Part shown: positions 36,210 through 44,851 of the stretch, in pieces
Numbering within the stretch: the first letter of the stretch is position 1
Layout: each line of letters begins with the position of its first letter
The notes under the pieces: generated by a model
What the model saw: only the letters and a program-made list of their open reading frames with translations
Databases searched by the model: none
Told to the model about the DNA's origin: nothing
Program-made: the position numbers and the translations under genes
Assembly (NCBI RefSeq): GCF_036226665.1
Contig: NZ_CP109007.1
Coordinates: forward strand, 3,264,501-3,328,500
Direction of reading: 5' to 3'
Origin: Streptomyces sp. NBC_00691
GTDB taxonomy: Bacteria > Actinomycetota > Actinomycetes > Streptomycetales > Streptomycetaceae
DNA: 64,000 bases

Positions 36210-37481
36210 CTAGCGGACGGGGCGTTCCCGCTGCCTGTCCGCCACGCTGCGGACCTCGCGGCTCAGGAACAGGGCGAAGACCGGCGGCTGCTGCTGGAGG
36301 AGCTCCAGACGGCCGCCGTCCGCCTCCGCGAGGTCCCGGGCGACCGCCAGGCCGATGCCCGTGGAACTGCGGCCGCTGACGGCCCGCTCGAAGATCCGCG
36401 CGCCGAGGTCGGCTGGGACGCCCGGGCCCTCGTCGGTGACCTCGATCACCGACTGGTTGCCGGTGACCCGGGTCCGCAGGGCGACGGTGCCGCCGCCGTG
36501 CATGAGCGAGTTCTCGATCAGGGCCGCGAGGACCTGGGCGACGGCGCCCGGGGTGCCGACGGCCCGCATGCCCTGCTTGCCGGAGTGGACGATGGCCCGC
36601 CCCGCGCTGCGGTAGGCGGGCCGCCACTCCTCGATCTGCTGCTTGATGACCTCGTCGAGGTCGAAGGCGACGGCGGAGCCGGTGCGGGGGTCGCGGGAGT
36701 TCGTGAGCAGCCGCTCGACGACGTCGGTGAGCCGCTCGACCTGCGTGAGGGCGATCGTCGCCTCCTCCTTGACCGTGTCCAGGTCGTCGGCGAGCGCGAC
36801 CTCCTCCAGGCGCATGGAGAGGGCGGTGAGGGGCGTACGGAGCTGGTGCGAGGCGTCCGCGGCCAGCCTGCGCTCGGCGGTGAGCATCCGGGCGATGCGT
36901 TCGGCGGAGGCGTCCAGGACGTCCGCGACGCGGTCCAGCTCGGGCACCCCGTACCGCTTGTGCCGGGGCCGCGGGTCGCCGGAGCCGAGGCGCTCGGCGG
37001 TCTCCGCGAGGTCGGTGAGCGGGGACGTCAGCTTGTTGGCCTGCCGTACGGCGAGGAGGACGGCGGCGACGACGGCGAGCAGGGCGACGGCGCCGATGAT
37101 CATGAGGGTGCGGCCGACCTCGGCGGTCACCGCCGAGCGGGACTCCTCGACGACGACGGTCTCGCCGCGCTCGCCCCGGGCGGTGCCGCGGGTGACGTCG
37201 CCCTCCGGGCGGGTGCCGATCTCGATCGTGTCGCGGCCGGGGATGTGGATCTGGGCGTACCGCTTGGCGCCGCTCTGCTCGGACAGGATGTCCGGGTTGA
37301 CCGGTTCGCCGCCGATGAGCCGGCTGTCGACGATGGAGACGATGCGGAGCGCCTCCAGGTCCACGCTCTCCTGGGCGCTGCTGGAGATGGTGCGGGTCTC
37401 GACGATGACGAGGGAGACGCCGAAGACGGCGATGACCACGAGGACGACGGCGAGGGTGGAGTTGATGAGGCGGCGGCGCAC
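36210..37481 (-). CDS. Sensor histidine kinase
   Basis: A 423-residue membrane kinase. TM1 at about 7-27, an extracellular sensor of about 95 residues, and TM2 at about 125-145 lead to a HAMP domain, then HisKA with phospho-acceptor His212 in ADASHQLRTPLTALSMRL. The HATPase_c domain has ENSLMHGGGTVALR (N-box), DEGPGVP (G1) and STGIGLAVARDLAEADGG (G2). The acidic ligand sensed is unknown. The regulator gene lies 51 nt upstream in the same operon. The start is GTG 37481. Confidence 0.92.
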   Translation of the reverse strand: MRRRLINSTLAVVLVVIAVFGVSLVIVETRTISSSAQESVDLEALRIVSIVDSRLIGGEPVNPDILSEQSGAKRYAQIHIPGRDTIEIGTRPEGDVTRGTARGERGETVVVEESRSAVTAEVGRTLMIIGAVALLAVVAAVLLAVRQANKLTSPLTDLAETAERLGSGDPRPRHKRYGVPELDRVADVLDASAERIARMLTAERRLAADASHQLRTPLTALSMRLEEVALADDLDTVKEEATIALTQVERLTDVVERLLTNSRDPRTGSAVAFDLDEVIKQQIEEWRPAYRSAGRAIVHSGKQGMRAVGTPGAVAQVLAALIENSLMHGGGTVALRTRVTGNQSVIEVTDEGPGVPADLGARIFERAVSGRSSTGIGLAVARDLAEADGGRLELLQQQPPVFALFLSREVRSVADRQRERPVR

Positions 37482-37532
37482 GGTTGCCCTCCGGGCGGGA
37501 ACGGGAGACGTTCCCGACCTTACGGGCCCGTG

Positions 37533-38210
37533 CTAGCTCTTCTCGAAACGGAAGCCGACGCCTCTGACCGTGGCGATGTAGCGGGGGTTCGCCGCGTCGT
37601 CGCCCAGCTTCTTGCGGAGCCAGGAGATGTGCATGTCCAGGGTCTTCGTGGAGGACCACCACGTGGTGTCCCAGACCTCGCGCATCAGCTGGTCCCGGGT
37701 GACGACCCGGCCCGCGTCCCGGACCAGGACCCGCAGCAGGTCGAACTCCTTCGCCGTGAGCTGGAGCTCCTCGTCGCCCATCCAGGCCCGGTGTGACTCG
37801 ACGTCGATCCGTACGCCGTGGGTCGAGGGGGCGACGACGGGCTCGGTGGAGCCGCGCCGGAGCAGCGCCCGGACGCGGGCGAGGAGTTCGGCGAGCCGGA
37901 ACGGCTTGGTGACGTAGTCGTCGGCGCCCGCGTCGAGCCCCACGACCGTGTCGACCTCGTCGGCGCGGGCGGTGAGCACCAGGATCGGGACCGCGTGGCC
38001 CTCGGCGCGCAGTCGCCTGGCGACCTCGAGGCCGTCCATGCCGGGCAGGCCCAGGTCGAGGACGACCAGGTCCACGCCGCCCTGGAGTCCGGCGTCGAGG
38101 GCCGTCGGGCCGTCCTCGCGGACCTCGACCTCGTACCCCTCTCTCCGCAGGGCGCGGGCCAGCGGCTCCGAGATGGATGCGTCGTCCTCGGCGAGCAGTA
38201 CACGGGTCAT
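37533..38210 (-). CDS. OmpR/PhoB-type response regulator
   Basis: A 225-residue regulator. The receiver domain has acidic residues Asp9-Asp10, phospho-acceptor Asp52 in VVLDLGLPGMDG, Thr80 and Lys102. A winged-helix DNA-binding domain follows from about 130 (LTAKEFDLLRVLVRDAGRVV, TTWWSSTKTLDMHISWLRKKL, YIATVRGVGFRFEKS). It is encoded just before its partner kinase. The divergent POT transporter gene may be a target, by position only. ATG 38210. Confidence 0.93.
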   Translation of the reverse strand: MTRVLLAEDDASISEPLARALRREGYEVEVREDGPTALDAGLQGGVDLVVLDLGLPGMDGLEVARRLRAEGHAVPILVLTARADEVDTVVGLDAGADDYVTKPFRLAELLARVRALLRRGSTEPVVAPSTHGVRIDVESHRAWMGDEELQLTAKEFDLLRVLVRDAGRVVTRDQLMREVWDTTWWSSTKTLDMHISWLRKKLGDDAANPRYIATVRGVGFRFEKS

Positions 38211-38639
38211 GGGGTGATGGTAGTCCGCACGGGTGGGAGGCCGGGGCGTGATCCACGGGGACGGAGGGAACCCTGGGGATCTTGTGGGTATCTTGCACAT
38301 GACCTTCGAATGACCCTCTCCGGTTGCATACTCACCTGTGATCCATCTCTCAAGTCCTTCCATATCCGGCACTGTCGTGTCGTATGGTGGCTCGACGTCT
38401 GTAGCGGTAATCGGGGACCTTTGGCCAGCTTCGCGCGCCAAGGTCCTCTTTCTGCGTGAGGTCGGCTCAGCCGAACCTTGAGGACAGTGAATGACCTGTG
38501 GGCCGGGTCCCGGGACGCGAAGACGCATCTCCCGGGGCGTGGATCCCGGCGGAGTCCACTCCGATTCCGCCGGTGCCGGCCTCCCCCACCGGGCGCACCA
38601 CGCTCACAAGGCGCGCGTCCCGACAGAGCAAGGATCGAC
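38211..38639 (+). promoter_or_regulatory. Long structured leader before the peptide transporter
   Basis: No gene is seen in these 429 nt. A hairpin with arms GGACCTTTGGC (38415-38425) and GCCAAGGTCC (38437-38446) is followed by TCTTTCT, like an intrinsic terminator or attenuator. A second hairpin, AGGTCGGCT/AGCCGAACCT, is centred near 38468. They lie about 180-220 nt before the transporter ATG, inside its likely 5' leader. Candidate promoter elements upstream (TTGCAT at 38323-38328, TATGGT near 38392) are weak. The layout suggests a cis-acting RNA control element of unknown class. Confidence 0.4.
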
Positions 38640-40160
38640 ATGGCGTCCAGCCTGACGACGGCTTCGGCCGGAACCCCCGGTTCCGAGAAGACGTTCTTCG
38701 GCCACCCCCGCGGCCTGGCCACCCTCTTCATGACCGAGATGTGGGAGCGCTTCTCCTACTACGGCATGCGGGCACTTCTCGTTCTGTACCTGGTCTCCGG
38801 CGGCGCGGACGCCGCGACCGGCAGTCAGGGTGGCGGCCTCGCGATGACCGCGGCGACGGCGACGGCGATCTACTCCGTCTACGTCTCGATGGTCTACCTG
38901 ATGGCCATGCCCGGCGGCTGGTTCGGCGACCGCGTCTGGGGCGCCCGCAAGACCGTCACCATCGCCGGTTTCGTGATCATGGCGGGCCACGCCTCGCTCG
39001 CGATCCCCGGCCAGGCGATGTTCTTCGTCGGTCTGGCGCTCGTCGCCGCCGGCTCGGGTCTGCTCAAGGCCAACATCTCCACGATGGTCGGCCACCTCTA
39101 CGACGGACCGGACGACCCGCGCCGTGACGGTGGCTTCACGCTCTTCTACGTCGGCATCAACCTCGGTGCCTTCGTGGCGCCGTTCGTGGTCGGCACCGTC
39201 GGCGAGAAGGTCAACTGGCACCTCGGCTTCGCCCTCGCGGCGGTGGGCATGGGTCTCGGCCTGCTCCAGTTCCTGACGGGCACGAAGAACCTCAGCGCCA
39301 AGAGCAACGTCGTCCCGAACCCGCTCAGCCCGGCCGAGCGCAAGGGCATCCTGGTCAAGGTCTCCCTGGTCGTCGTCCTCGCCGCCGCCTTCTACGGCGT
39401 GATCGTCGGCCTGGGCATGTACACCCTGAACTGGGCGCTGGTCCCGATCACCCTCGCGGGCCTGATCATCCCAGTCGCCGTCCTGGTCCGCATCAAGCGC
39501 GACAAGGACCTCGACAAGACCGAGCAGTCGAAGATGACCGGCTACATCTGGTTCTTCGTCGCCGCCGCGATCTTCTGGATGATCTACGACCAGGGCGGCT
39601 CGACGCTGTCGCTGTTCGCGGACGACAAGACCGCCGGCACCGTCTTCGGCTTCGGCTTCCCGGCCACCTGGTACCAGTCGCTGAACCCGCTCTTCGTGAT
39701 GGCGCTGGCCCCGGTCTTCGCGTGGCTGTGGCTCTGGCTGGCCCGCAAGAACCAGGAGCCGAACACCATCGTGAAGTTCGCGATGGGTCTGGTTCTCGTC
39801 GGCGCGTCCTTCTTCGTCTTCGTCGTCCCGATGAACATGGCGGGCGACGGCACCAAGGTCTCCCCGATGTGGCTGGTCTCGATCTACATGATCCAGACCA
39901 TCGGTGAGCTGTGCCTCTCCCCGGTCGGCCTCTCCGTCACCACGAAGATGGCGCCGCAGAAGTACGCCTCCCAGATGATGGGCGTGTGGTTCCTCGCCGT
40001 CACCGCGGGCGACTGCACCACGGGTCTGCTCTCGCTGGCCGGTGTCGACCTCAACGGCACGGGGATCATCGCCATGCAGGCGAGCCTGGCCGTGTTGGCG
40101 GGCTTGGCGATCTACATGTACCGCAAGAAGGTCCAGGGCCTCATGGGCAGCGTCCACTGA
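38640..40160 (+). CDS. POT-family proton-coupled oligopeptide transporter
   Basis: A 506-residue inner-membrane symporter for di- and tripeptides. The proton-coupling ExxER motif is Glu33-x2-Glu36-Arg37 in MTEMWERFSYYGMR. About 12-14 hydrophobic segments follow. LLKANISTMVGHLYDGPDDPRRDGGFTLFYVGINLGAF is the PTR signature region. GELCLSPVGLSVTTKMAP lies in TM10-11. It would import peptides that the cytosolic dipeptidases at 31-34 kb could degrade. ATG 38640 is used; the in-frame extension from 38478 is Arg/Pro-rich non-membrane sequence. It ends at a strong hairpin. Confidence 0.93.
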   Translation: MASSLTTASAGTPGSEKTFFGHPRGLATLFMTEMWERFSYYGMRALLVLYLVSGGADAATGSQGGGLAMTAATATAIYSVYVSMVYLMAMPGGWFGDRVWGARKTVTIAGFVIMAGHASLAIPGQAMFFVGLALVAAGSGLLKANISTMVGHLYDGPDDPRRDGGFTLFYVGINLGAFVAPFVVGTVGEKVNWHLGFALAAVGMGLGLLQFLTGTKNLSAKSNVVPNPLSPAERKGILVKVSLVVVLAAAFYGVIVGLGMYTLNWALVPITLAGLIIPVAVLVRIKRDKDLDKTEQSKMTGYIWFFVAAAIFWMIYDQGGSTLSLFADDKTAGTVFGFGFPATWYQSLNPLFVMALAPVFAWLWLWLARKNQEPNTIVKFAMGLVLVGASFFVFVVPMNMAGDGTKVSPMWLVSIYMIQTIGELCLSPVGLSVTTKMAPQKYASQMMGVWFLAVTAGDCTTGLLSLAGVDLNGTGIIAMQASLAVLAGLAIYMYRKKVQGLMGSVH

Positions 40161-40178
40161 CCTCCCCCGCACGGCCGT

Positions 40179-40213
40179 GAGGGCCGCCGCACCGATCCGG
40201 TGCGGCGGCCCTC
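40179..40213. terminator. Bidirectional terminator between POT gene and surface operon
   Basis: A perfect 16-bp stem (40179-40194 with 40198-40213) and a 3-nt ATC loop, placed between convergent stop codons. Confidence 0.85.
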
Positions 40214-40231
40214 CGCCGTCTCCGCCCCGCG

Positions 40232-41650
40232 TCAGCGCCTGAGGCGCGCCCACGGGGTGAAGGTGAACACCGCGCCGCCGAGCAGGATCACCGTGCCCGC
40301 GACGAGGGCGAGGGCGCGCAGGGCGCCGTCGTCCTCGGCACCGGTCTCGGCGAGGTTTCCGCCGTCGGAGCCGCCGGAGCCGCTGCCGCTGCCGCTGCCG
40401 GAACCCGAGCCGCTGCCCGAGCCGGAGCCGTCGCCGCCCGAGGCGCCGCCGGCCTGCTTGCTCGTGTCCAGTTCGAGGGAGGCCTTGACGGCGCCCTTCA
40501 CCTGGCACGGGATGTCCATGTTCGACGTGCCGAGGGTGACCTTGATGGTCAGCGTGCCGGGGCTGAGCGTGGACTTGCCGGTCGCTCCGGGCTTGTACGT
40601 GCCCTTCATGTCCGGCAGGTTCACCGGGTCGCCCAGTTTCAGCGCGGTGGGGTTCGGGGGTCCCGAGACGTTCACCGTGCCGTTGTCGGCTCCGCCGACC
40701 TTGACCGCCATGGAGGCCTTGAGGGCTCCCGCGGGGAGGGCGGCGGGGCTGTTCATGACGCCCTTGGCCGTCTTGACCGTGAGGTCGTACACACCGCCGT
40801 TCTTCTTGGCGTCGATCGTCACCTTGCCGTTGATCGGGTCCGGGCCGGGTGCCGTGCAGCCGAACGTGACGGCGACCTCCTCACCGGGGAAGGACGTCTC
40901 ACCGCCGCCCCCGCCGCTGGAGGATCCGCCGGAGGCCGAGCCGGAGCCCGAGGTGGAGGATCCGCCGGAGGACGTCGTCGAGGAGCCGCCGGTGGTGGTC
41001 GAGCCGCCGGTGGTGGTCGAGCCGCTCGTGTTGCCGCCGGACGTCGTCGTACCGCCGGTGGTCGTCGTGGACCCGCCGTTCGTGGCGCCCGTCGTGGTGC
41101 CGCCGCCGGCCGTGACCTTGATCGTGGCGCCGACCGGAACGGTCTCCTTCGGCGCGCACTTCGTGTCCGTGGACAGCGGCTTGGACACGTTGATCGTGTA
41201 CTTGTCGGGCGTGAGGGTGATCTCGCCCTCCTTCGTCAGTTTCAGCTTCCCCTTCATCTCGGGCAGCACCATCGGGCTGTTCTTGGGGATCGGCGGGTTC
41301 TGCCGGGGTCCCTCCATCGCGACGGTGCCGGTCCCCGCGCCGCCCACGGTGAGCGACCCGGTCGGCTTGACCGTGTCCTTGCCGAGATCGAGCACGTCGG
41401 GGTTCTTCGACGCGGCCTGGACCGTCTTCCAGACGATCTCGACCTCGTCGCCGACCTTGGCCTCCGCCGGTGCCGTGATCTGCACCTTCGTCGTGCCCTG
41501 CACGGGCGGAAGCCCGGAGATGGACGGCGGGATGCACTCCGTCTTGTACGAGACCTCGGCGGCCTGGGCGGGGCCGGCGGAAATCATGATCCCCGCGCCG
41601 CCGAGCATCAGCGCGACTCCGGCCGCGCTCATCCTCCGTTGCGTACTCAC
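40232..41650 (-). CDS. Sortase-anchored two-domain surface protein (LAETG)
   Basis: A 472-residue exported protein. The signal peptide is residues 1-30 (ending AGPAQAA). A beta-rich domain spans about 31-165. A linker of almost pure Gly/Ser/Thr (about 175-245, TTTGGSTTTGGSS-like units) joins it to a second copy-like domain (about 248-390, with PPNPTALKLGDPVNLPDMKG). A (SG)n tract leads to LAETG at about 433-437, a hydrophobic span and a basic end. LAxTG is the class E sortase signal used by Streptomyces. The second domain is clearly related to the single domain of the LPKTG protein in the same operon. The GTG start overlaps the upstream stop by 4 nt. Ligand unknown. Confidence 0.85.
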   Translation of the reverse strand: MSTQRRMSAAGVALMLGGAGIMISAGPAQAAEVSYKTECIPPSISGLPPVQGTTKVQITAPAEAKVGDEVEIVWKTVQAASKNPDVLDLGKDTVKPTGSLTVGGAGTGTVAMEGPRQNPPIPKNSPMVLPEMKGKLKLTKEGEITLTPDKYTINVSKPLSTDTKCAPKETVPVGATIKVTAGGGTTTGATNGGSTTTTGGTTTSGGNTSGSTTTGGSTTTGGSSTTSSGGSSTSGSGSASGGSSSGGGGGETSFPGEEVAVTFGCTAPGPDPINGKVTIDAKKNGGVYDLTVKTAKGVMNSPAALPAGALKASMAVKVGGADNGTVNVSGPPNPTALKLGDPVNLPDMKGTYKPGATGKSTLSPGTLTIKVTLGTSNMDIPCQVKGAVKASLELDTSKQAGGASGGDGSGSGSGSGSGSGSGSGSGGSDGGNLAETGAEDDGALRALALVAGTVILLGGAVFTFTPWARLRR

Positions 41651-42708
41651 GCATGTCCCTTCGTCGTCGGGCTGCTCTCTGGGGCTGACGGTGCGGAGTC
41701 AGGACTGAACCACGGCAGGACCGCGGTCGGTTCGTCGTCCCCCGGGCCCCGGGGCGCGGAGGCGCGCGCGGGGGCGGGGGCACGGGTACGGAGCCGGGCC
41801 AGGGGCGCCCCGGGGCGCGCCCGGGGCCGGGGCCCGTCGGGGCTGCTCGCGGGACGGACCCGGTCCACCACGGCCATCCCGATCCGGAACAGCGCCGCCG
41901 GGACGACCACGGCGAGCAGCAGCCAGAAGAGCGTCACGCCCCAGGGCCTGCCGACCCCCCACGGCTGTTCGACCAGGACCTTGCCCCCGTACCGCACGGA
42001 GACCTGGTAGTCGCCGTGCGCGCCCGCCGTCAGTTCGACGGGGAGCCGGACGAGGGCCTTCTCGCCGGGGGCGATCGTGCCGCGCCACTGGCGTTCCTCG
42101 TACTGCGGCGCGAACACGCCGTGGCTGGAGCCGACCTGGAAGACCGGGTCCTTCACGGGGGCCGGACCGAGGTTGCCGACGGTGAAGACGATCCGGCGGC
42201 TCGGCGGCGCCCCGAACCAGGTGAGGAGCCCGCTGGAGCCGTCGAGGCGTACGGCGGCGAGGACGGCGAGCCGCCCGTCGCCCGAGGCCTCGGGGAGCGG
42301 CGCGACGGGATGCCCGGCCACGGTGAACTCCCGGTCGACGGCGTCCTGCTGGCCGGTCACCCCGGCGACGTGCACCACGCAGGGGCAGGGCTTGGGCGGT
42401 TCGGCGACCGGGAGCTTCGCGCTGAAGCCGCCGCGGGCGTCGACGGTGGCGGCCCGGCCCTCGGTGTTGGCGCAGGAGTTGGTGCCGCCGATGACGCCCT
42501 TGCCGGGCGCGGACTGGCCGCAGATCAGCAGCATGAGCAGCGCGCCGGGCTTCCAGCCGCTGCCGCTGACGGTGACCTCGCCGCCCTTGCCGCCCTCCGC
42601 CTGGGAGAGCTCGACGGCGGGACCGGGGGCCGCGACGGCGGGGGCGGCCGGGAGGAGGCCGAGGGCGAGCACGGTGACGAGCGCCGCCGCTGTACGTGTC
42701 CACCTCAT
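41647..42708 (-). CDS. Single-span surface protein, operon partner
   Basis: A 353-residue protein with a signal peptide (RTAAALVTVLALGLLPAAPAVAA), an Ig-like adhesin-type region starting VELSQAEGGKGGEVTVSGSG, Cys residues CGQ...CANT and PCPCVVH that could form disulfides, and a second beta domain (IVFTVGNLGPAPVKDPVF). One membrane span lies near 270-292 (WGVTLFWLLLAVVVPAALF). The roughly 60-residue cytoplasmic tail is Pro/Arg/Ala-rich. It is not recognised as a named family. ATGA and GTGA overlaps with both neighbours show tight coupling, suggesting assembly of one surface complex. Confidence 0.75.
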   Translation of the reverse strand: MRWTRTAAALVTVLALGLLPAAPAVAAPGPAVELSQAEGGKGGEVTVSGSGWKPGALLMLLICGQSAPGKGVIGGTNSCANTEGRAATVDARGGFSAKLPVAEPPKPCPCVVHVAGVTGQQDAVDREFTVAGHPVAPLPEASGDGRLAVLAAVRLDGSSGLLTWFGAPPSRRIVFTVGNLGPAPVKDPVFQVGSSHGVFAPQYEERQWRGTIAPGEKALVRLPVELTAGAHGDYQVSVRYGGKVLVEQPWGVGRPWGVTLFWLLLAVVVPAALFRIGMAVVDRVRPASSPDGPRPRARPGAPLARLRTRAPAPARASAPRGPGDDEPTAVLPWFSPDSAPSAPESSPTTKGHA

Positions 42709-43538
42709 GTGCGCACTCCCGCCGGGGCTCGCTGGGTACGGGGCCTGGCGTACCGCCGTAGCGCGTATCCGCCGCCGCCCGCCGCGAGCAGCAGCAGTCC
42801 GGCCGCCCCGGCGAGCGCCGGGCCCGAGGCGAAGGATGCCTCGGCGCGGGCGGTGGCCGGGGCCGCGCCCTCGGCGGTGGCGGTCAGCCGCACGGTGACG
42901 GAGTCGAGGGCCGGCGGGTCGGGCCAGGCTTCGGTACGGGTGGCCCGCTGACCGGGCCGCAGGGTGAGCGGCAGGGCCCGGCCCGGCCGGTCGAGGACGG
43001 TGCCGAGGACGCCCTCGGCGCGCACCGCGAGGTGCGGGACGAGGACGGTGGTGCCCCGGTTGACCAGGGTGTAGCGGAGGGCGCCGGTCTCGGTGTCGAC
43101 GTGGACGCCCTCGACGGTGAGCGCGGCGAGCCTCGGTCCGCTGACCCGCAGCCGCAGGTCGACGCGCACCTCGCGGCCGTCCGCCGAGGCCCGTACCGCG
43201 CCGCGGTGTTCGCCGGGCGGTGTGTCCGCGGTGACGGTCACGGCGAAGGGCACGTCCGCCCGGGTGCGGGCGGGGACGGTCACCGTCCGGGCGGCGAAGG
43301 ACACCGGTGCGCCCTGGCCGCTGAGCCGGACGGTGAGCGGCCGGGCGCCGGGGTTGGTCAGCGACAGGGTGTCCTGGAGGACGCTGCCGGCGGGGCCCTC
43401 CAGATAGGCGTACGGCCGCCCGGCGGCGGGTGCCGCCGTCCAGGAGACCGGGGTCCGGGCGTCCGAGGGCGCCGCCGCGACCGCGCCGAGGAGGGCGGTC
43501 GCGGCGGCCACGAGCCCGGTGCGTGCCGCCGTCCGCAT
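42705..43538 (-). CDS. Membrane-anchored DUF916-like (WxL-cluster type) protein
   Basis: A 277-residue protein: signal peptide to about 27, then a region beginning VSWTAAPAAGRPYAYLEGPAGSVLQDTLSLTN, which resembles the peptidoglycan-binding DUF916 domain found beside WxL surface proteins in Firmicutes. An Ig-like second domain follows (about 130-235). A C-terminal membrane span (ALAGAAGLLLLAAGGGGYAL) with a basic tail ends it. The relationship to DUF916 is my reading of the pattern and is not tested. It starts 1 nt into the stop of the LPKTG gene (TGATG) and its stop overlaps the next gene by 4 nt. Confidence 0.7.
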   Translation of the reverse strand: MRTAARTGLVAAATALLGAVAAAPSDARTPVSWTAAPAAGRPYAYLEGPAGSVLQDTLSLTNPGARPLTVRLSGQGAPVSFAARTVTVPARTRADVPFAVTVTADTPPGEHRGAVRASADGREVRVDLRLRVSGPRLAALTVEGVHVDTETGALRYTLVNRGTTVLVPHLAVRAEGVLGTVLDRPGRALPLTLRPGQRATRTEAWPDPPALDSVTVRLTATAEGAAPATARAEASFASGPALAGAAGLLLLAAGGGGYALRRYARPRTQRAPAGVRT

Positions 43539-44242
43539 CAGCGAGCCGTGCGCCGCGTGAGCCAGAGGACTCCGGCCGCGCCGGTGAGGAGGACGGTGCC
43601 GCCGAGGGTGCCGAGGGCGACGGCGGAGTCGAGCGGGCCGGTCTTGGGCAGTTCGGCGCCCGTGTCCGCCTCGTCCTCGCCCCTGTCGGCGGGCGGCGGG
43701 GTGCCGGAGCCGCCGGAGAGTCCGGTCACCTCCAGTTCGAGGGCGGCCTCGGGGTTGTTCTTCGGGGTGCAGACGGCCGCGTCCATGCCGAGCGCGTGCA
43801 CCGTCAGCGTCCCGGCCGTGAAGGTGACCTTGCCGTTCTTCTTCGGGGTGTACGTGCCCGTGAGGGTGCCGATCCTGATCGGGGTGTCGGGAGGGATGGC
43901 GGCGGTGTTCGGCGTGCCCTTGACCTTGACGGTGCCGGAGTCGGCGCCGCCGAGGACGAGTTCGGCGCGCGGTGTCATGACGCCCTTGGGCAGTTCGACC
44001 GGGCTGTCGGAGACGCCCTTCTCGAACGACATGGTGATCGTGTACGCGCTGCCGTTCTTGACGGCCTTGATGTCGACGGGCGAGACGGCGCCCTTGGGCC
44101 CGATCTTCGTCTCGCAGGCGTAGTCGACGTCGACGACGGCCGCCTGGGCGGTCGGCGCGCCGGCGAGCACGGCCACGCCCGCCACCGCGACCGCCGCCGT
44201 GAGCGCGGCGGTCGTTCTCCTCCGGTTCGGCTCCTTGGACAC
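43538..44242 (-). CDS. Sortase-anchored single-domain surface protein (LPKTG)
   Basis: A 234-residue exported protein heading the four-gene operon. Signal peptide to about 34 (VAVAGVAVLAGAPTAQA). One beta-rich domain (about 36-165) shares FEKGVSDSPVELPKGVM and LGGADSGTVKVKGTPN with the LAETG protein. An acidic linker leads to LPKTG at about 198-202, a hydrophobic span and RRTAR. LPxTG rather than LAxTG in the same operon suggests a different sortase or relaxed choice. I choose GTG 44242, which has GAGGG 9 nt upstream; GTG 44251 is the longer option. Confidence 0.8.
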   Translation of the reverse strand: MSKEPNRRRTTAALTAAVAVAGVAVLAGAPTAQAAVVDVDYACETKIGPKGAVSPVDIKAVKNGSAYTITMSFEKGVSDSPVELPKGVMTPRAELVLGGADSGTVKVKGTPNTAAIPPDTPIRIGTLTGTYTPKKNGKVTFTAGTLTVHALGMDAAVCTPKNNPEAALELEVTGLSGGSGTPPPADRGEDEADTGAELPKTGPLDSAVALGTLGGTVLLTGAAGVLWLTRRTAR

Positions 44243-44342
44243 CCCGAGCACCCCTCACCGCAATGGAACTGACGGTCTTTCAGATTGGGCGTCAAGGTAC
44301 GCCCGGGGCCTTGCGGAGGGAAGAAGAGGGACGGTGAAAGTC

Positions 44343-44762
44343 CTAGGCGGGTGCGGAGAGTTCGGCCCAGACCGTCTTTCCGGGGGCGCCGGGGGTGCGC
44401 TCGATGCCCCAGTCGAGGCAGAGCCGCTGCACGATGAACATGCCGTGGCCGCCCGGGCGCCCGGACCGGTGCGGGGTGCGGGGTGCGGGGGTTCCGGCGC
44501 CCCGGTCGGTGACTTCGAGGCGCAGCGCCTTGGGCAGGCGCAGCACGCGGAGGCGCTCGGGGCCCTCGGCGTGCAGGCAGGCGTTGGTGACGAGCTCGGA
44601 GACGACGAGCAGGACGTCCTCGGCGGCGGCCCTGCGGTCGGCGCTGGCGGCCGGCAGCCAGCCCCACTCGTGGAGCGCGGACCGCGTGAAGTCACGCGCG
44701 AGCGGGACGGTGCCGCTGGTCTCGCCGAGGGCGAGCGTACGGACGTCGGAAGCTTGGTCCAT
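44343..44762 (-). CDS. Anti-sigma factor / serine kinase (RsbW-SpoIIAB type ATPase)
   Basis: A 139-residue GHKL ATP-binding protein. The N-box is Glu56, Asn60 and His64 in VVSELVTNACLHAEG. GAGTPAP and RPGGHGMFIVQRLCLDWG are the G-boxes. In partner switching it binds and blocks a SigB-type sigma factor or phosphorylates an STAS antagonist. The antagonist gene is next to it on the same strand, and a SigB-type sigma gene is divergent. From memory this matches the SigI-PrsI-ArsI group in S. coelicolor. Confidence 0.88.
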   Translation of the reverse strand: MDQASDVRTLALGETSGTVPLARDFTRSALHEWGWLPAASADRRAAAEDVLLVVSELVTNACLHAEGPERLRVLRLPKALRLEVTDRGAGTPAPRTPHRSGRPGGHGMFIVQRLCLDWGIERTPGAPGKTVWAELSAPA

Positions 44763-44851
44763 CAGCGCTTCACCTCACCGATCGACGGGACAGAGGGCGG
44801 GACGTACGGGCGGTGCGGGGCCGGTTCGTGGGGGCGGGCCGGCCGGACCGC

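Noticed and set aside
38395..38480. Possible c-di-AMP (ydaO-type) riboswitch, because of GGGGACC and CAGCCGAACC
   Set aside because: The conserved GGGUGAAUC block and the closing GACAGGUC-type region are absent, so only a generic structured leader is claimed.
38478..38639. In-frame N-terminal extension of the POT transporter
   Set aside because: The 54 extra residues are Arg/Pro-rich and unlike POT proteins; the family starts at ATG 38640.
40930..41100. Gly/Ser/Thr repeat stretch as a possible frameshift or assembly error
   Set aside because: The frame is continuous through the tract and matches normal linkers of sortase-anchored proteins.
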